Virus record (IMG/VR): IMGVR_UViG_3300027754_004386
Span: 1 to 62,652 of that record
DNA from: a virus
Reading direction: 5' to 3' (one strand)
Length of the DNA stretch: 62,652 nt
Made by a program: the position numbers and the translations under genes. Each line of letters starts with the position of its first letter. Positions within the stretch are counted from its first letter, which is position 1. Below, piece by piece: positions 52,231 through 60,262 of the stretch. The notes below the pieces were generated by a model, which had not been told where the DNA came from, searched no databases, and saw only the letters and a program-made list of their open reading frames with translations.

Positions 52231-52239
52231 AATAAATAT
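52231..52239 (-). promoter_or_regulatory. Candidate late promoter motif (ATATTTATT)
   Basis: A near-copy 33 nt before the scaffold gene ATG and after the terminator that follows the 69-residue gene, a sensible place for a promoter serving scaffold and capsid. Confidence 0.4.
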
Positions 52240-52301
52240 ATCCTTATTTTAAAAAATTCGTTATTTTATGTATTTCTGATAAAAAAAATTAAAAAGCACA
52301 A

Positions 52302-52332
52302 AAAAAGGGAACACATAAAATGATCCCTTTTT
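52302..52332 (-). terminator. Rho-independent terminator
   Basis: AAAAAGGGA and TCCCTTTTT form a stem over a 13-nt loop, with T-runs on either side. It lies 20 nt past the stop of the 69-residue gene and before the scaffold gene promoter region. Confidence 0.75.
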
Positions 52333-52352
52333 AAAAAATTTAATAAGTTTAT

Positions 52353-52562
52353 TTATTCAATTACCTCATCAATTTTACTCTCAACAATTGCGGTTATTCT
52401 CCAATCCATCGTGTAAGACTCGTAAGCTTTGGTTACTTTCGCCTCAACATCGGTGGGAGAAAACCCCCTAACCAATTTTTCTTCTTTAATTTTTTTTACT
52501 TTTCCTGAGTTCTCATCAACCATATCGGTTGTAACTCTTGCTACAAAATACTTTTCATCCAT
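52353..52562 (-). CDS. Small DUF4494-like protein
   Basis: A 69-residue protein. The pattern KYFVARVTTDMVDENSGKVK, then KIKEEKLVRGFSPTDVEAKV, matches the start of DUF4494, a family common in Bacteroidota and their phages (WFxxKVxYxKxxExGxxKKVxExYLVxAxSFTEAE). The function is unknown. It is 12 nt downstream of the protease gene. The family resemblance is itself a Bacteroidota host clue. Confidence 0.7.
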   Translation of the reverse strand: MDEKYFVARVTTDMVDENSGKVKKIKEEKLVRGFSPTDVEAKVTKAYESYTMDWRITAIVESKIDEVIE

Positions 52563-52573
52563 GTCTTAAATTT

Positions 52574-53287
52574 TTACTTACCCAAATAATCGGATAATCT
52601 TTTCATTAAGTCAACAGATTTACCTAAACCATTACTAGAAATTATTTCATTTTCTTTTTTCTGTTCAATATTTTCATCGTATCTTGATCTATCTTCTTTA
52701 TTTATGTATAGATATGCTCCCGGTGTGGATGGAGAAGATACAAGGTCAAAACATATTAATTCAAAGTCATCTTGTACTTCATTTTGATCTCCTTTTTTAA
52801 CTAAAGACCCAACCCCTCTTGAGGATACTCCCATAGTAACTCCTTGTCTCATCATATTTGCGGCAACATCTCCTTTTGAAGATACTACCCCTCTTTCGTG
52901 AAAACCTGGTGTTGTAAGAAGTCTAATTTTTCCAACAAGTACATTGTCTTCCCACCATATTTTTGTAATAAGGTGTGATACACGATCCAAGTCAATTAAA
53001 GAAGATTCAGGGTGATTCAACTCTGAAATAGATAAACCTTTATTTATCATTTCATTATATCTGTCAGATTCTCTTCTTAATATTTTTTCAGGATAAATTC
53101 TACCATTTCTATTTGGTACACCGTACTTTTGTAAAGTCGCATAAAATTCAAATGGTTTTGAATGATCTAATTGTCCGTAAGATTCTTCAATAACGCTAAA
53201 ATTTCTTTTATCATTTGGATTTATTATTCCGGCGTCATGTTCAATAAGAATCCCCTTACCAAATTCATTAGGTCCTAGTATTTTCAT
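52574..53287 (-). CDS. gp21: Prohead core protease, T4 gp21-like
   Basis: A 237-residue protein. The segments KYGVPNRNGRIYPEKILRRE, ELNHPESSLIDLDRVSHLI (His92) and GVTMGVSSRGVGSLVKKG (Ser155/Ser156) carry the His and Ser of the S77-type serine protease fold, and FELICFDLVSSPSTPGAYL follows, as in T4-like phages. It cleaves capsid, scaffold and internal proteins after (L/I)xE during maturation. A candidate late motif (ATATTTATC) ends 11 nt before its ATG. It stands upstream of gp22 and gp23 as in T4. Confidence 0.9.
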   Translation of the reverse strand: MKILGPNEFGKGILIEHDAGIINPNDKRNFSVIEESYGQLDHSKPFEFYATLQKYGVPNRNGRIYPEKILRRESDRYNEMINKGLSISELNHPESSLIDLDRVSHLITKIWWEDNVLVGKIRLLTTPGFHERGVVSSKGDVAANMMRQGVTMGVSSRGVGSLVKKGDQNEVQDDFELICFDLVSSPSTPGAYLYINKEDRSRYDENIEQKKENEIISSNGLGKSVDLMKRLSDYLGK

Positions 53288-53298
53288 AATCTTTTTAA

Positions 53299-53307
53299 GA
53301 TAAATAT
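53299..53307 (-). promoter_or_regulatory. Candidate late promoter motif (ATATTTATC)
   Basis: A one-base variant of the motif, ending 11 nt before the prohead protease ATG and followed by an A-rich leader (TTAAAAAGATT). Confidence 0.5.
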
Positions 53308-53756
53308 CACATTAGTACCAATTCTTTATCTTTTGTTTTGCTTAATGTAAAATACTTTGAATTTTTTAAGTCGTCTGTGTAAATACTATTTATCATTAAC
53401 TTAATTTTTTCCCTTAAATAAATTGATTTAAAATCTAAGTTTTCTTTGTTTAAAAATAGGGTGATTTCAAGATTTAAAAAACTTCTTTTATTTTTTTGGA
53501 TTCCACTTGTTCTTAGATCTAAATCAACTATTTGTTTTTTATCAAATAATGAGTTATCCGTAACCTCAAGCAGTGTGTGTTGTATTTGTCTTTTTATTTG
53601 TCCTGTGATTCTATTCCAATTTTCATATTCATCTTTTGGTTCAACCCACGTTTGAATTACAATGTAGAGTGATTTAAAATCTTTGGAATCTACTGTTCCA
53701 TAATGACATTTTGCATCTTTCAAGATGTTTAATTTTGACGTTTTTCCTTTTTTCAT
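53307..53756 (-). CDS. Hypothetical head-region protein
   Basis: A 149-residue protein of unknown function between the portal block and the protease. It is basic at the N-terminus (MKKGKTSKLNILKD) and has an alternating beta pattern (SLYIVIQTWVEP, FLNLEITLFLNKENLDFKSI). The size and place suggest a neck or completion protein, but nothing in the sequence proves it. Confidence 0.6.
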   Translation of the reverse strand: MKKGKTSKLNILKDAKCHYGTVDSKDFKSLYIVIQTWVEPKDEYENWNRITGQIKRQIQHTLLEVTDNSLFDKKQIVDLDLRTSGIQKNKRSFLNLEITLFLNKENLDFKSIYLREKIKLMINSIYTDDLKNSKYFTLSKTKDKELVLM

Positions 53757-53824
53757 TTTTCATACCTTTCAGGTTTATTTTAATTAAAATATAAAAAAAA
53801 ATTACGACTTGTCAAAAAAATAAG

Positions 53825-53858
53825 TATTTTTGCAGGTATGTTGATATATTTATATCAA
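53825..53858 (+). promoter_or_regulatory. Upstream control region of phage rpsU
   Basis: TATTTTTG (53825-53832) matches the Bacteroidetes -7 element, but no TTTG lies at the right distance upstream. A perfect 18-bp palindrome, TTGATATA-TT-TATATCAA (53841-53858), follows. It contains an exact ATATTTATA (53846-53854), 20 nt before the ATG. It could be a promoter, an operator, or a hairpin at the start of the transcript. Confidence 0.45.
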
Positions 53859-53874
53859 TAATTTCCTTAAATTT

Positions 53875-54057
53875 ATGATTATAGTAGAAGTAAAAAATGC
53901 AAACTCTCTGGAGTCGGCCCTTAAAACTTATAAATTCAAAGTTTATAAGTCAAAACAAAATGAGATTTTAAGAAATCGTCAGGAGTTTAAAAAGCCATCA
54001 GTTAAGAAAAGAGCTCAGGTTAAAAAGGCTAAGTATTTACAAAAAGTTAGAAGTTAA
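53875..54057 (+). CDS. rpsU: Ribosomal protein bS21 homologue
   Basis: A 60-residue protein. MIIVEVKNANSLESALKTYK, a basic middle (KVYKSKQNEILRNRQEFKKP) and SVKKRAQVKKAKYLQKVRS follow the bS21 family along its whole length, and the EFKKPSVKKRA block is typical of Bacteroidota. Tyr54 is present, the residue position implicated in covering the anti-Shine-Dalgarno of flavobacterial 16S rRNA. bS21 sits on the 30S platform by the mRNA exit. The gene is on the opposite strand to the head genes around it and has its own control region and terminator. No Shine-Dalgarno is visible. Confidence 0.9.
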   Translation: MIIVEVKNANSLESALKTYKFKVYKSKQNEILRNRQEFKKPSVKKRAQVKKAKYLQKVRS

Positions 54058-54077
54058 TTTTATTAAACTTCTTTTTT
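54049..54077 (+). terminator. Terminator of phage rpsU
   Basis: AGAAGTT pairs with AACTTCT across a 10-nt loop, followed by a T-run on the plus strand. It overlaps the rpsU stop and the end of the convergent membrane-protein gene. Confidence 0.6.
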
Positions 54078-54335
54078 CTCTTTTTGAATTTGGTGGACCA
54101 TATATCCAGCAATAGCCATTTCCACTGCAACCCACATAACAAAATCTGTCATAGAAAATGTATTGTATTTTTTAAGTAAAAAAAAGATCATCCCCCATTG
54201 TCCTATGATAAAAGCAAAACCTGACTCTAATCTCTTTTTAGAAAAATATGATTTTGTCGGAGAATACATATTAAGTACTTCCTTTAAAAACCATTTAATA
54301 TTTTCCCAACCAAAAAAGTATTTTTTCTTTTTCAT
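54063..54335 (-). CDS. Small membrane protein with two predicted transmembrane segments
   Basis: A 90-residue protein with hydrophobic segments at about 39-54 (FAFIIGQWGMIFFLLK) and 62-80 (DFVMWVAVEMAIAGYMVHQ), a basic N-terminus and a charged C-terminus (QKEKKEV). Such small two-segment proteins include phage holins, but the site beside the portal gene is equally compatible with other roles. Its start overlaps the preceding gene's stop by 4 nt (ATGA). Confidence 0.65.
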   Translation of the reverse strand: MKKKKYFFGWENIKWFLKEVLNMYSPTKSYFSKKRLESGFAFIIGQWGMIFFLLKKYNTFSMTDFVMWVAVEMAIAGYMVHQIQKEKKEV

Positions 54336-55063
54336 AGTCCTTGATTTAATTCTTGCAATTTAAACAAATTGTAAAGATCCGATTTTGAGGAATTAATTTT
54401 TTCAATTGTTTTTGATAGTGTATTTTTTAAATCAGTATCAGTAGATTCATTTAATGACTTATTTAATTTTGAATTAATTTCTTCTTTTAAAGATTCTATT
54501 TTTTCTTTAACATCATCCTGAGATAATGATATTAGTTCTTTTAATTTTGATTTATCTTCTTCACTAATATTTTCATATTTTTTATTAAATGTTGTTGTTG
54601 CAATTTTTACCATAGATGAAAGTGGTAAATTAACAGATTCCTTAACTACTTCAGTTTTTGAAGATGTTTTAATGACAGATTTAATATTATTTTTTGATTC
54701 TAAAACATTCTTTAATGATTTAATAGATTTTTCATATACGGTTGTATCAATATCTTTATAGTTGTTAGATTTTGATTCAGTATAGTTTGAAACCCAACGA
54801 TCAATTAAATTTATTTTTTTATCATTTGATTCAATTAAAACTTGCAAATATTCAATTGATTCATTTACATAATCTTCAGCTATATCATTGTTTAAACCTT
54901 TATTTGTTGAAAGATCATCATATAGGTAATATATTTCACTCATATCTTTGTTTTCCAAAATATGAGATTTTAATTCTTTCATAAATGTTTTAAACTGATT
55001 AGTATTATACACCTCAGCAGAAGCATTTTCTATTTTTGTTTTAATTGTTCCAAAAGTATTCAT
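54332..55063 (-). CDS. Hypothetical helical protein downstream of the portal gene
   Basis: A 243-residue, soluble, strongly helical protein rich in Lys, Ser, Asn and Glu (QFKTFMKELKSHILENKD, LKNVLESKNNIKSVIKTSSK, LKELISLSQDDVKEKIESLK). In T4, small core and scaffold-associated proteins (gp67, gp68) lie between portal and protease, and this gene occupies that interval. No sequence identity can be claimed. An exact late motif lies 12 nt before the ATG. Confidence 0.6.
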   Translation of the reverse strand: MNTFGTIKTKIENASAEVYNTNQFKTFMKELKSHILENKDMSEIYYLYDDLSTNKGLNNDIAEDYVNESIEYLQVLIESNDKKINLIDRWVSNYTESKSNNYKDIDTTVYEKSIKSLKNVLESKNNIKSVIKTSSKTEVVKESVNLPLSSMVKIATTTFNKKYENISEEDKSKLKELISLSQDDVKEKIESLKEEINSKLNKSLNESTDTDLKNTLSKTIEKINSSKSDLYNLFKLQELNQGL

Positions 55064-55075
55064 ATCTTTTTTTTA

Positions 55076-55084
55076 TATAAATAT
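55076..55084 (-). promoter_or_regulatory. Candidate late promoter motif ATATTTATA
   Basis: An exact copy followed by TAAAAAAAAGAT and the ATG after exactly 12 nt. It lies between the portal gene stop and the helical protein start. Confidence 0.6.
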
Positions 55085-55087
55085 CTC

Positions 55088-57856
55088 TTATTTTAAAAAC
55101 TCTTTAATTCTATCATCAATTTCAACTAAAGCGTTTTTTCCTTTTGACAAATCCATCACGTCTAACTCGGTAAATAATTTGTCTTCTAATATTAAATTCA
55201 AATCATTTTTATTAAAAGATTCAGGAGTTACTCCAGGTTCTCCTCCTGCTGGTGGGGGTGGTGGTGCTCCTCCGCCCATATCACCTAAACCTCCCATATC
55301 AGGTGGTCCTCCGCCAGCCTCTTCACCACCTGCAGGTGCCGGTTCCCCTTCTTTTTTACCGTAAAGTTTATCTACAGTGTCAAATATCCCCGTTGAGACA
55401 ATCACTTGAGCAGTGTTTGTTAGTTCAGATGCTACCGCTCTTTCAATCCTTTGTTGTTGTAGATCTAATCTAATCTCTTCGTCTGAGAACCCTAAAATGT
55501 GTTTTTTAGCCCAAGATGCAGAAACCGGCGCAACACTATCTTGAATTGCCGCAACCGCATCTTTATAAAGAAGTATTTTTTCTTTCCATACCTCAACCGA
55601 AAGAAGATCCGCTTGTTTAGACGGGTTTGTAAGTCCTAATGTGAAATTTTGTAACTCATCCTCAAAACCTAATAAAAATAAATGGATAATCGCAATTTTA
55701 TTTAATTCTGCTATCATACATTTTTGAATTCTATTTATTGTTCTTGCAAAACGAATATCTAAAAGTGATAAATTTTTACCATCACCAACAGCCTCTTCAA
55801 ACCCAAGATATGCTTTTGGAATTCTAAGTGCGGTGACTAGTTTCTTTTGTATATACTCAATATCCGCAATTTCAGATAGGTTTTGAGCTCCTGCTAATGT
55901 TTCAATTGGCATTGTTGCGGCAGGATCCCTAACAGGAATAAAGTAATCTTGGTCTACCGCCATTTGGTTATATCTCATATCTACATTACCTGTTTTTCCG
56001 TCAACAATTTGATCTCTTTTAAATTTACTTGCTACTCTTTGTACGTACGCATCAACATCCTTATCATCCATATTACCCACAAATACTTTAAACACCCTTC
56101 TTTCAGGTGCTCTTGATGTTCTGTAGATCAACATTGCGTCTTCACATAAAAGAAGTTGTTTCCATATACGTCTCGCCTTTTCAAGCATTGATGTACCATA
56201 AGGTAGTTTTCTATCGTCACCTAATAATCTAAAGTGAGCAATTTCCCAAGTATTAAATTCAATATTTTTTTCTTTCCAAGTGAATTTTAACGCATCGTTT
56301 TCCATTTCTTGGGAATACTTGTCAGGTTGGAATTTCATCCCCTTTTCTAATCTTTCAATTTGAATATTTGGTAATTGTTGGCAACCAACAATCCCTTTTT
56401 CAGGATCTAATTTTAAATAAAGAAAATTGTCACCATACTTACAAGTATTTCTTGTCCACATAGGTAAGTTAGAATTAATATCTAACTTATTATTAAAAAG
56501 ATCGGCCAATACCGATTTTATTCTTTTTGACTCTGAATAAATTTGTAAAATATATCCATCTTCATTTGGTGTTGTTGATTCTTCGGCATAAATGTCTAAG
56601 GACGCCGAAATTTCGGGTGTGTTATGTGAGAATATAGTATCAGTTGCAAAGTTTTTATAACCCGGAACAGTTAAATCATATACAGGTATTACACCATATG
56701 GTTCTATTGATACTATTTTATGGTTTAAAACAATTTTATCTCCCTTAGCCGTTGCAGTTGAGAGTGGGGATTTTTTAATTCCGTACGCATCCAAAAATGT
56801 TGACCAATCTTTATAACCAGAACTGGTGATTTCTCGCTGTAATTTACGATAAGAAACATTTAAAGAACTTGCAGTTTTCTTTAAAGTTTTATATTTTCTA
56901 GCGTTTTCAATAATATTATCAAATGGTAATTTAATGTACGCCGGGTTATTTACTCCACTTCTTTTACCGTCCCATTTATACTTACCTTTTCTTTTTGCAA
57001 CTAAAGACATCTTTTCTCTAAATTCAGGATTAGACCAAAGTTTTTCATTATTTAATTTTGCGTGGTAAGAACGATGTTCAGAAATGTTCATTATTTGTAA
57101 ATTTTCAGGTAAATTATTTTTACCATTAAAATCAATATGATGAACTTCTTCGTCTTTATTTATTTTTCTATTATAAAACCATTCGGCAATTATATTATGT
57201 TCAGAAATCCAACCATTATGCCCTTCATTAGAATTACACGTATATACCCAATTATATTTTTCATTATTGTAAAATGATTTTCTATAAAACGGCATCATAG
57301 AATCCCCAGATTTAAGATTCATTACCCTTTCAAATGAACCGTCTCGTTTCATTAATTGGTGTTCCCATGTGGCAATAATGTGAGTTCCATCGTCAAAAGT
57401 AATTTTATATGTCATCTCATCACGAGTATAATGAGCATTTCTTGCCATCGCAGGTACTACCTTTTTTTGATTATGGTCATAAGCATAAGTTATAAATTCG
57501 TATTCTCTACCCTTATCAGCTAACTCTTTAATGGTGATAAAACCATTTGGAGTGGCAATTTTAGTGTCTCCCGCAATGCAATATTCCATCGATTCGTAAT
57601 CATAATATGACGCCAATCTTGTTGGTTCATAATAAACTGCTTGTTGATATAGATTGCTTTCTACTTTTTGCCATTGTTTTCCAAGATACATTGTTTGTTG
57701 AGCTTCCAACTTTTCTCTTTCGTATTCTTGCTTATCAGGGGTTTTTAATAATTCTTGCTTATCAAATTTAAATACAGGTGATTGTTGGTCCAAAGTAGAA
57801 TTTGGTCCAAATACTTTACTTATCCTCTGCCATACTGTTAGTTTTTCTTGTGACAT
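55088..57856 (-). CDS. gp20: Portal protein (T4 gp20-like) interrupted by an intein
   Basis: The precursor has 922 residues. The flanking exteins (1-92 and 413-922, about 602 residues together) read as gp20: LASYYDYESMEY joined to TPEISASLDIYAEESTTPNE, then RILGDDRKLPYG-like segments (FRLLGDDRKLPYGTSMLEKA), RAPERRVFKVFVGNMDDKDV, YFIPVRDPAATMPIETLAGA and AVGDGKNLSLLDIRFARTI. The C-terminal part has a Gly/Pro-rich stretch. The portal forms the dodecameric vertex for packaging and tail joining. The intein must be spliced out for function. The gene lies 44 nt downstream of the terminase gene. Confidence 0.92.
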   Translation of the reverse strand: MSQEKLTVWQRISKVFGPNSTLDQQSPVFKFDKQELLKTPDKQEYEREKLEAQQTMYLGKQWQKVESNLYQQAVYYEPTRLASYYDYESMEYCIAGDTKIATPNGFITIKELADKGREYEFITYAYDHNQKKVVPAMARNAHYTRDEMTYKITFDDGTHIIATWEHQLMKRDGSFERVMNLKSGDSMMPFYRKSFYNNEKYNWVYTCNSNEGHNGWISEHNIIAEWFYNRKINKDEEVHHIDFNGKNNLPENLQIMNISEHRSYHAKLNNEKLWSNPEFREKMSLVAKRKGKYKWDGKRSGVNNPAYIKLPFDNIIENARKYKTLKKTASSLNVSYRKLQREITSSGYKDWSTFLDAYGIKKSPLSTATAKGDKIVLNHKIVSIEPYGVIPVYDLTVPGYKNFATDTIFSHNTPEISASLDIYAEESTTPNEDGYILQIYSESKRIKSVLADLFNNKLDINSNLPMWTRNTCKYGDNFLYLKLDPEKGIVGCQQLPNIQIERLEKGMKFQPDKYSQEMENDALKFTWKEKNIEFNTWEIAHFRLLGDDRKLPYGTSMLEKARRIWKQLLLCEDAMLIYRTSRAPERRVFKVFVGNMDDKDVDAYVQRVASKFKRDQIVDGKTGNVDMRYNQMAVDQDYFIPVRDPAATMPIETLAGAQNLSEIADIEYIQKKLVTALRIPKAYLGFEEAVGDGKNLSLLDIRFARTINRIQKCMIAELNKIAIIHLFLLGFEDELQNFTLGLTNPSKQADLLSVEVWKEKILLYKDAVAAIQDSVAPVSASWAKKHILGFSDEEIRLDLQQQRIERAVASELTNTAQVIVSTGIFDTVDKLYGKKEGEPAPAGGEEAGGGPPDMGGLGDMGGGAPPPPPAGGEPGVTPESFNKNDLNLILEDKLFTELDVMDLSKGKNALVEIDDRIKEFLK
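56621..57580 (-). mobile_element. Intein with HNH endonuclease domain in the portal gene
   Basis: The intein is 320 residues (precursor C93 to N412), 960 nt. It starts CIAGDTKIATPNGFITIKEL (block A) and continues with DGTHIIATWEHQLMKRDG (block B). It ends with KIVSIEPYGVIPVYDLTVPG (block F) and NFATDTIFSHN (block G), with Thr as the +1 extein residue. In the middle lies a homing HNH nuclease: DEEVHHIDFNGKNNLPENLQ, then HRSYHAKLN. Cys1, the penultimate His and the terminal Asn are intact, so splicing should be active. The insertion site is inside the conserved Y/TPEISASLDIYA motif of the portal. Confidence 0.93.
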
Positions 57857-57900
57857 TTCTTTTTCTTTTAAAAATAATTTGTTTTTGGCAAAATTAAATA

Positions 57901-59676
57901 TTACCTTTTACTTTTACCGAATAACCATAAATAGTTTTCATAATCACTTTTGGTTGGTGTGTGCAATCCCAAACTTTGATTTAAATGATCCATATTTGGA
58001 ATTCCCGGATTATAATTAGTTGATATTGACCTATGTTCCGTTGTTTGAACCTCCCAAGCATTTAACATTGCCTTTGTTTGTTCTGTAACCTTTTCAAGTT
58101 TCGCAAAAGAAGTCTCACCAACATAAATAGCCATTGCCATAGCCATAATCAAATCATCGTGTTGTCCTTTTTGGTGATCTGGTCTTCCATTAACATAAAC
58201 AAAAGTGTTTAATTCGTTAAATAATCTTTGTGATCTAACTTTAAAATTATGTCTTAATGCTTCTTCAAATGATGCAACTATTTGAACCCTTTTAGAGTTA
58301 AAGTTAATACCCGGAATTTTCTCATTTATTTTGGGATCCCATTTCCATTTATCACCAGGATTCACCCCATCAACATATAAGTTTTTATACCCAAGTTCTT
58401 GAAGTTTTCTTGATGTGGCAACTCCCATACCTCCGGTAATATCCGTGATTATAAGGGCATTATACATAGTTCCCCATTTATAAGCGATTTCTGCAACAAC
58501 ATCTGGCGGAACCTTTGCAATGTACTCTAATACTTGTTCTCTTTCATCAAAATCAATTATAGTAAAGGTCGTAAAATCCTCACTATCACCTCTTGAAACG
58601 TCCATACCCAAAATATATTTGTGATCCATTACAGGTTCTTTCCATTGCCATAATACACCACCCATAAATTTATTTTCGGGTTCTTTCAAGTCATTATCTT
58701 TAATTCTTTTCATTGTTTCAGGTGGAATGACGTTATCCCCCGAACCTAAAAAGTTACATTCAAGTTCTTGTGATATTTTTCTTTTATCAAATTTTAGTTT
58801 TTTAGCCATTGCCTCAAACCAAGAACTATATGCTTTGTAACCTGTTTCTAATTTTACTTTAAGATCTTCAAAATCACGGTCTTTTACTTTGACTTCTGAA
58901 TAGTCAAGTGTGATCTCATCGTCTTTATAATCAGATCTATTAAGCATGTAATGAACTATATCATTACATTTAATTAGTTTTAAGTCTTTTGAATATCTTG
59001 GATCTCTCCACCAATACATTTCAGTAATGGTAAAGTCATTCATCCCTTTTATTGATTGGCTATATATTGAATAATAAATTGGATCAAATCCGTTTGGTGT
59101 TGAAATAACAATTACTTTACCTCCTGTTGAAAGGGACGCCATACATGCTGACCAAAAATCTTCGTCAGCATCAATATATGCCGCCTCATCAAAAATAAGA
59201 ATAGTTGGGGTATATCCACGAAGTGCATCTTTTGATGTTGCAACAGCCTTTACTTCACACCCATTAGTTAATTTAAAGTGTCTTTGTGAGTTTTTTTCAT
59301 TTGAAAACTTAACCCCAAGCCAAGAAGGCCATTGATCTACAAACGCCCTTACTTTATTTGCCATCTCCATGGCAGTGTCAAGTTTGTTTGCAATGATTAG
59401 AATTTTTTCAGGTTTTTCTTTACGGGCAAATACCAATCTTTTAGAAGCCCAAGCAGAAGTTACAGTAGAAACCCCGGCCTGACGATATTTTAATGCAATA
59501 TTTTCTTCAGATACGTCATAATCTTTTACTAACGTAACCTGATCATTAAATAACTCTAAAGGGACGTATTTTGATTGTGTGTTGTCGTAGGTTTGTAAAT
59601 ATGTTTTAAGTGCGTATGGTGTGTCATTTACGCATTTAGCATACTCTAGTAAAACCTGTTCTCTTGTTAACGACAT
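57901..59676 (-). CDS. gp17: Terminase large subunit, T4 gp17-like
   Basis: A 591-residue protein. The ATPase half has an adenine-motif region (FNDQVTLV), the Walker A-type KYRQAGVST (63-71) and the Walker B ILIFDEAAYID (D163, E164), with VISTPNG as coupling motif. The nuclease half has LGMDVSRGDSEDFTTFTIID, ALIITDITGGMG and HDDLIMAMAMA, carrying the acidic RNase H-like site. It packages DNA through the portal, which is encoded immediately after it. The usual Lys-Thr of Walker A is replaced by V-S-T with upstream Arg/Gln, as in many T4-type terminases with a deviant P-loop. Confidence 0.93.
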   Translation of the reverse strand: MSLTREQVLLEYAKCVNDTPYALKTYLQTYDNTQSKYVPLELFNDQVTLVKDYDVSEENIALKYRQAGVSTVTSAWASKRLVFARKEKPEKILIIANKLDTAMEMANKVRAFVDQWPSWLGVKFSNEKNSQRHFKLTNGCEVKAVATSKDALRGYTPTILIFDEAAYIDADEDFWSACMASLSTGGKVIVISTPNGFDPIYYSIYSQSIKGMNDFTITEMYWWRDPRYSKDLKLIKCNDIVHYMLNRSDYKDDEITLDYSEVKVKDRDFEDLKVKLETGYKAYSSWFEAMAKKLKFDKRKISQELECNFLGSGDNVIPPETMKRIKDNDLKEPENKFMGGVLWQWKEPVMDHKYILGMDVSRGDSEDFTTFTIIDFDEREQVLEYIAKVPPDVVAEIAYKWGTMYNALIITDITGGMGVATSRKLQELGYKNLYVDGVNPGDKWKWDPKINEKIPGINFNSKRVQIVASFEEALRHNFKVRSQRLFNELNTFVYVNGRPDHQKGQHDDLIMAMAMAIYVGETSFAKLEKVTEQTKAMLNAWEVQTTEHRSISTNYNPGIPNMDHLNQSLGLHTPTKSDYENYLWLFGKSKR

Positions 59677-59686
59677 TCACTATGAG

Positions 59687-60262
59687 TTATTTTTTTGAAA
59701 TTAATTTTATAAGTTCAGATTTAGTTAAAGTAGGAGGGGTGTGTTTTTGAACTAATCGTAAAATACTTTCCTCAAGTTTTTTCACATCATCAGCATCTTT
59801 AGCCTCAACTTTTTCAGGTAATTTACTTGTTTTAGTTTTAGCGAAATCCTTTACTTGTTTTTTAGACATTGAATCAACAACTTTTTTAACTTTGTTTCTA
59901 TAACTTTTAGGGATATCTTTTAATTCTTTTTCTCCTTTTTCAACTGAGTAAGAAGCACCCATTAAACCGTGTTGTTTTTTAGAAACAGATTTTTCCGTTA
60001 CTTCACCTTCAGTTTTTATAGTTGCCTTTTTATTGGTAGTGTCAATATCCATTTGTTCAGGTTTTTTACCTTGTGAATCTTTTTTAAACTCTTCTTCATC
60101 GGATTGATTTGTTAGATCATATTCAAAACTAGTTTTACTAGTTTTTTCGTTAATAATTCTTTTATAAAGTGCAGAAATCTGACTTTCATCTAGTTTTTTA
60201 ATTGTTTCAAAACTAATACCTTCTTTTAGAAGACCAATTACTTTAAAATTATTCTTTTCCAT
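59687..60262 (-). CDS. Protein with DUF3008-like domain
   Basis: A 191-residue, Lys-rich protein. Residues about 94-155 contain KKQHGLMGASYSVEKGEKEL followed by KKVVDSMSKKQVKDFAKTKT and LPEKV, which matches the DUF3008 pattern (QQxxMGxAxxxKxG...VKxxAxSMSxxxxxDFAxTKxxxLPEKV) found in many T4-like and large phages. The function is unknown. It lies 11 nt upstream of the terminase gene, where a small terminase subunit could be expected. The sequence does not show a clear helix-turn-helix, so I do not assign that. Confidence 0.7.
   Translation of the reverse strand: MEKNNFKVIGLLKEGISFETIKKLDESQISALYKRIINEKTSKTSFEYDLTNQSDEEEFKKDSQGKKPEQMDIDTTNKKATIKTEGEVTEKSVSKKQHGLMGASYSVEKGEKELKDIPKSYRNKVKKVVDSMSKKQVKDFAKTKTSKLPEKVEAKDADDVKKLEESILRLVQKHTPPTLTKSELIKLISKK

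Noticed and set aside
54063-54335. Holin call for the two-segment membrane protein
   Set aside because: Two hydrophobic segments alone do not define a holin, and no endolysin gene is nearby.
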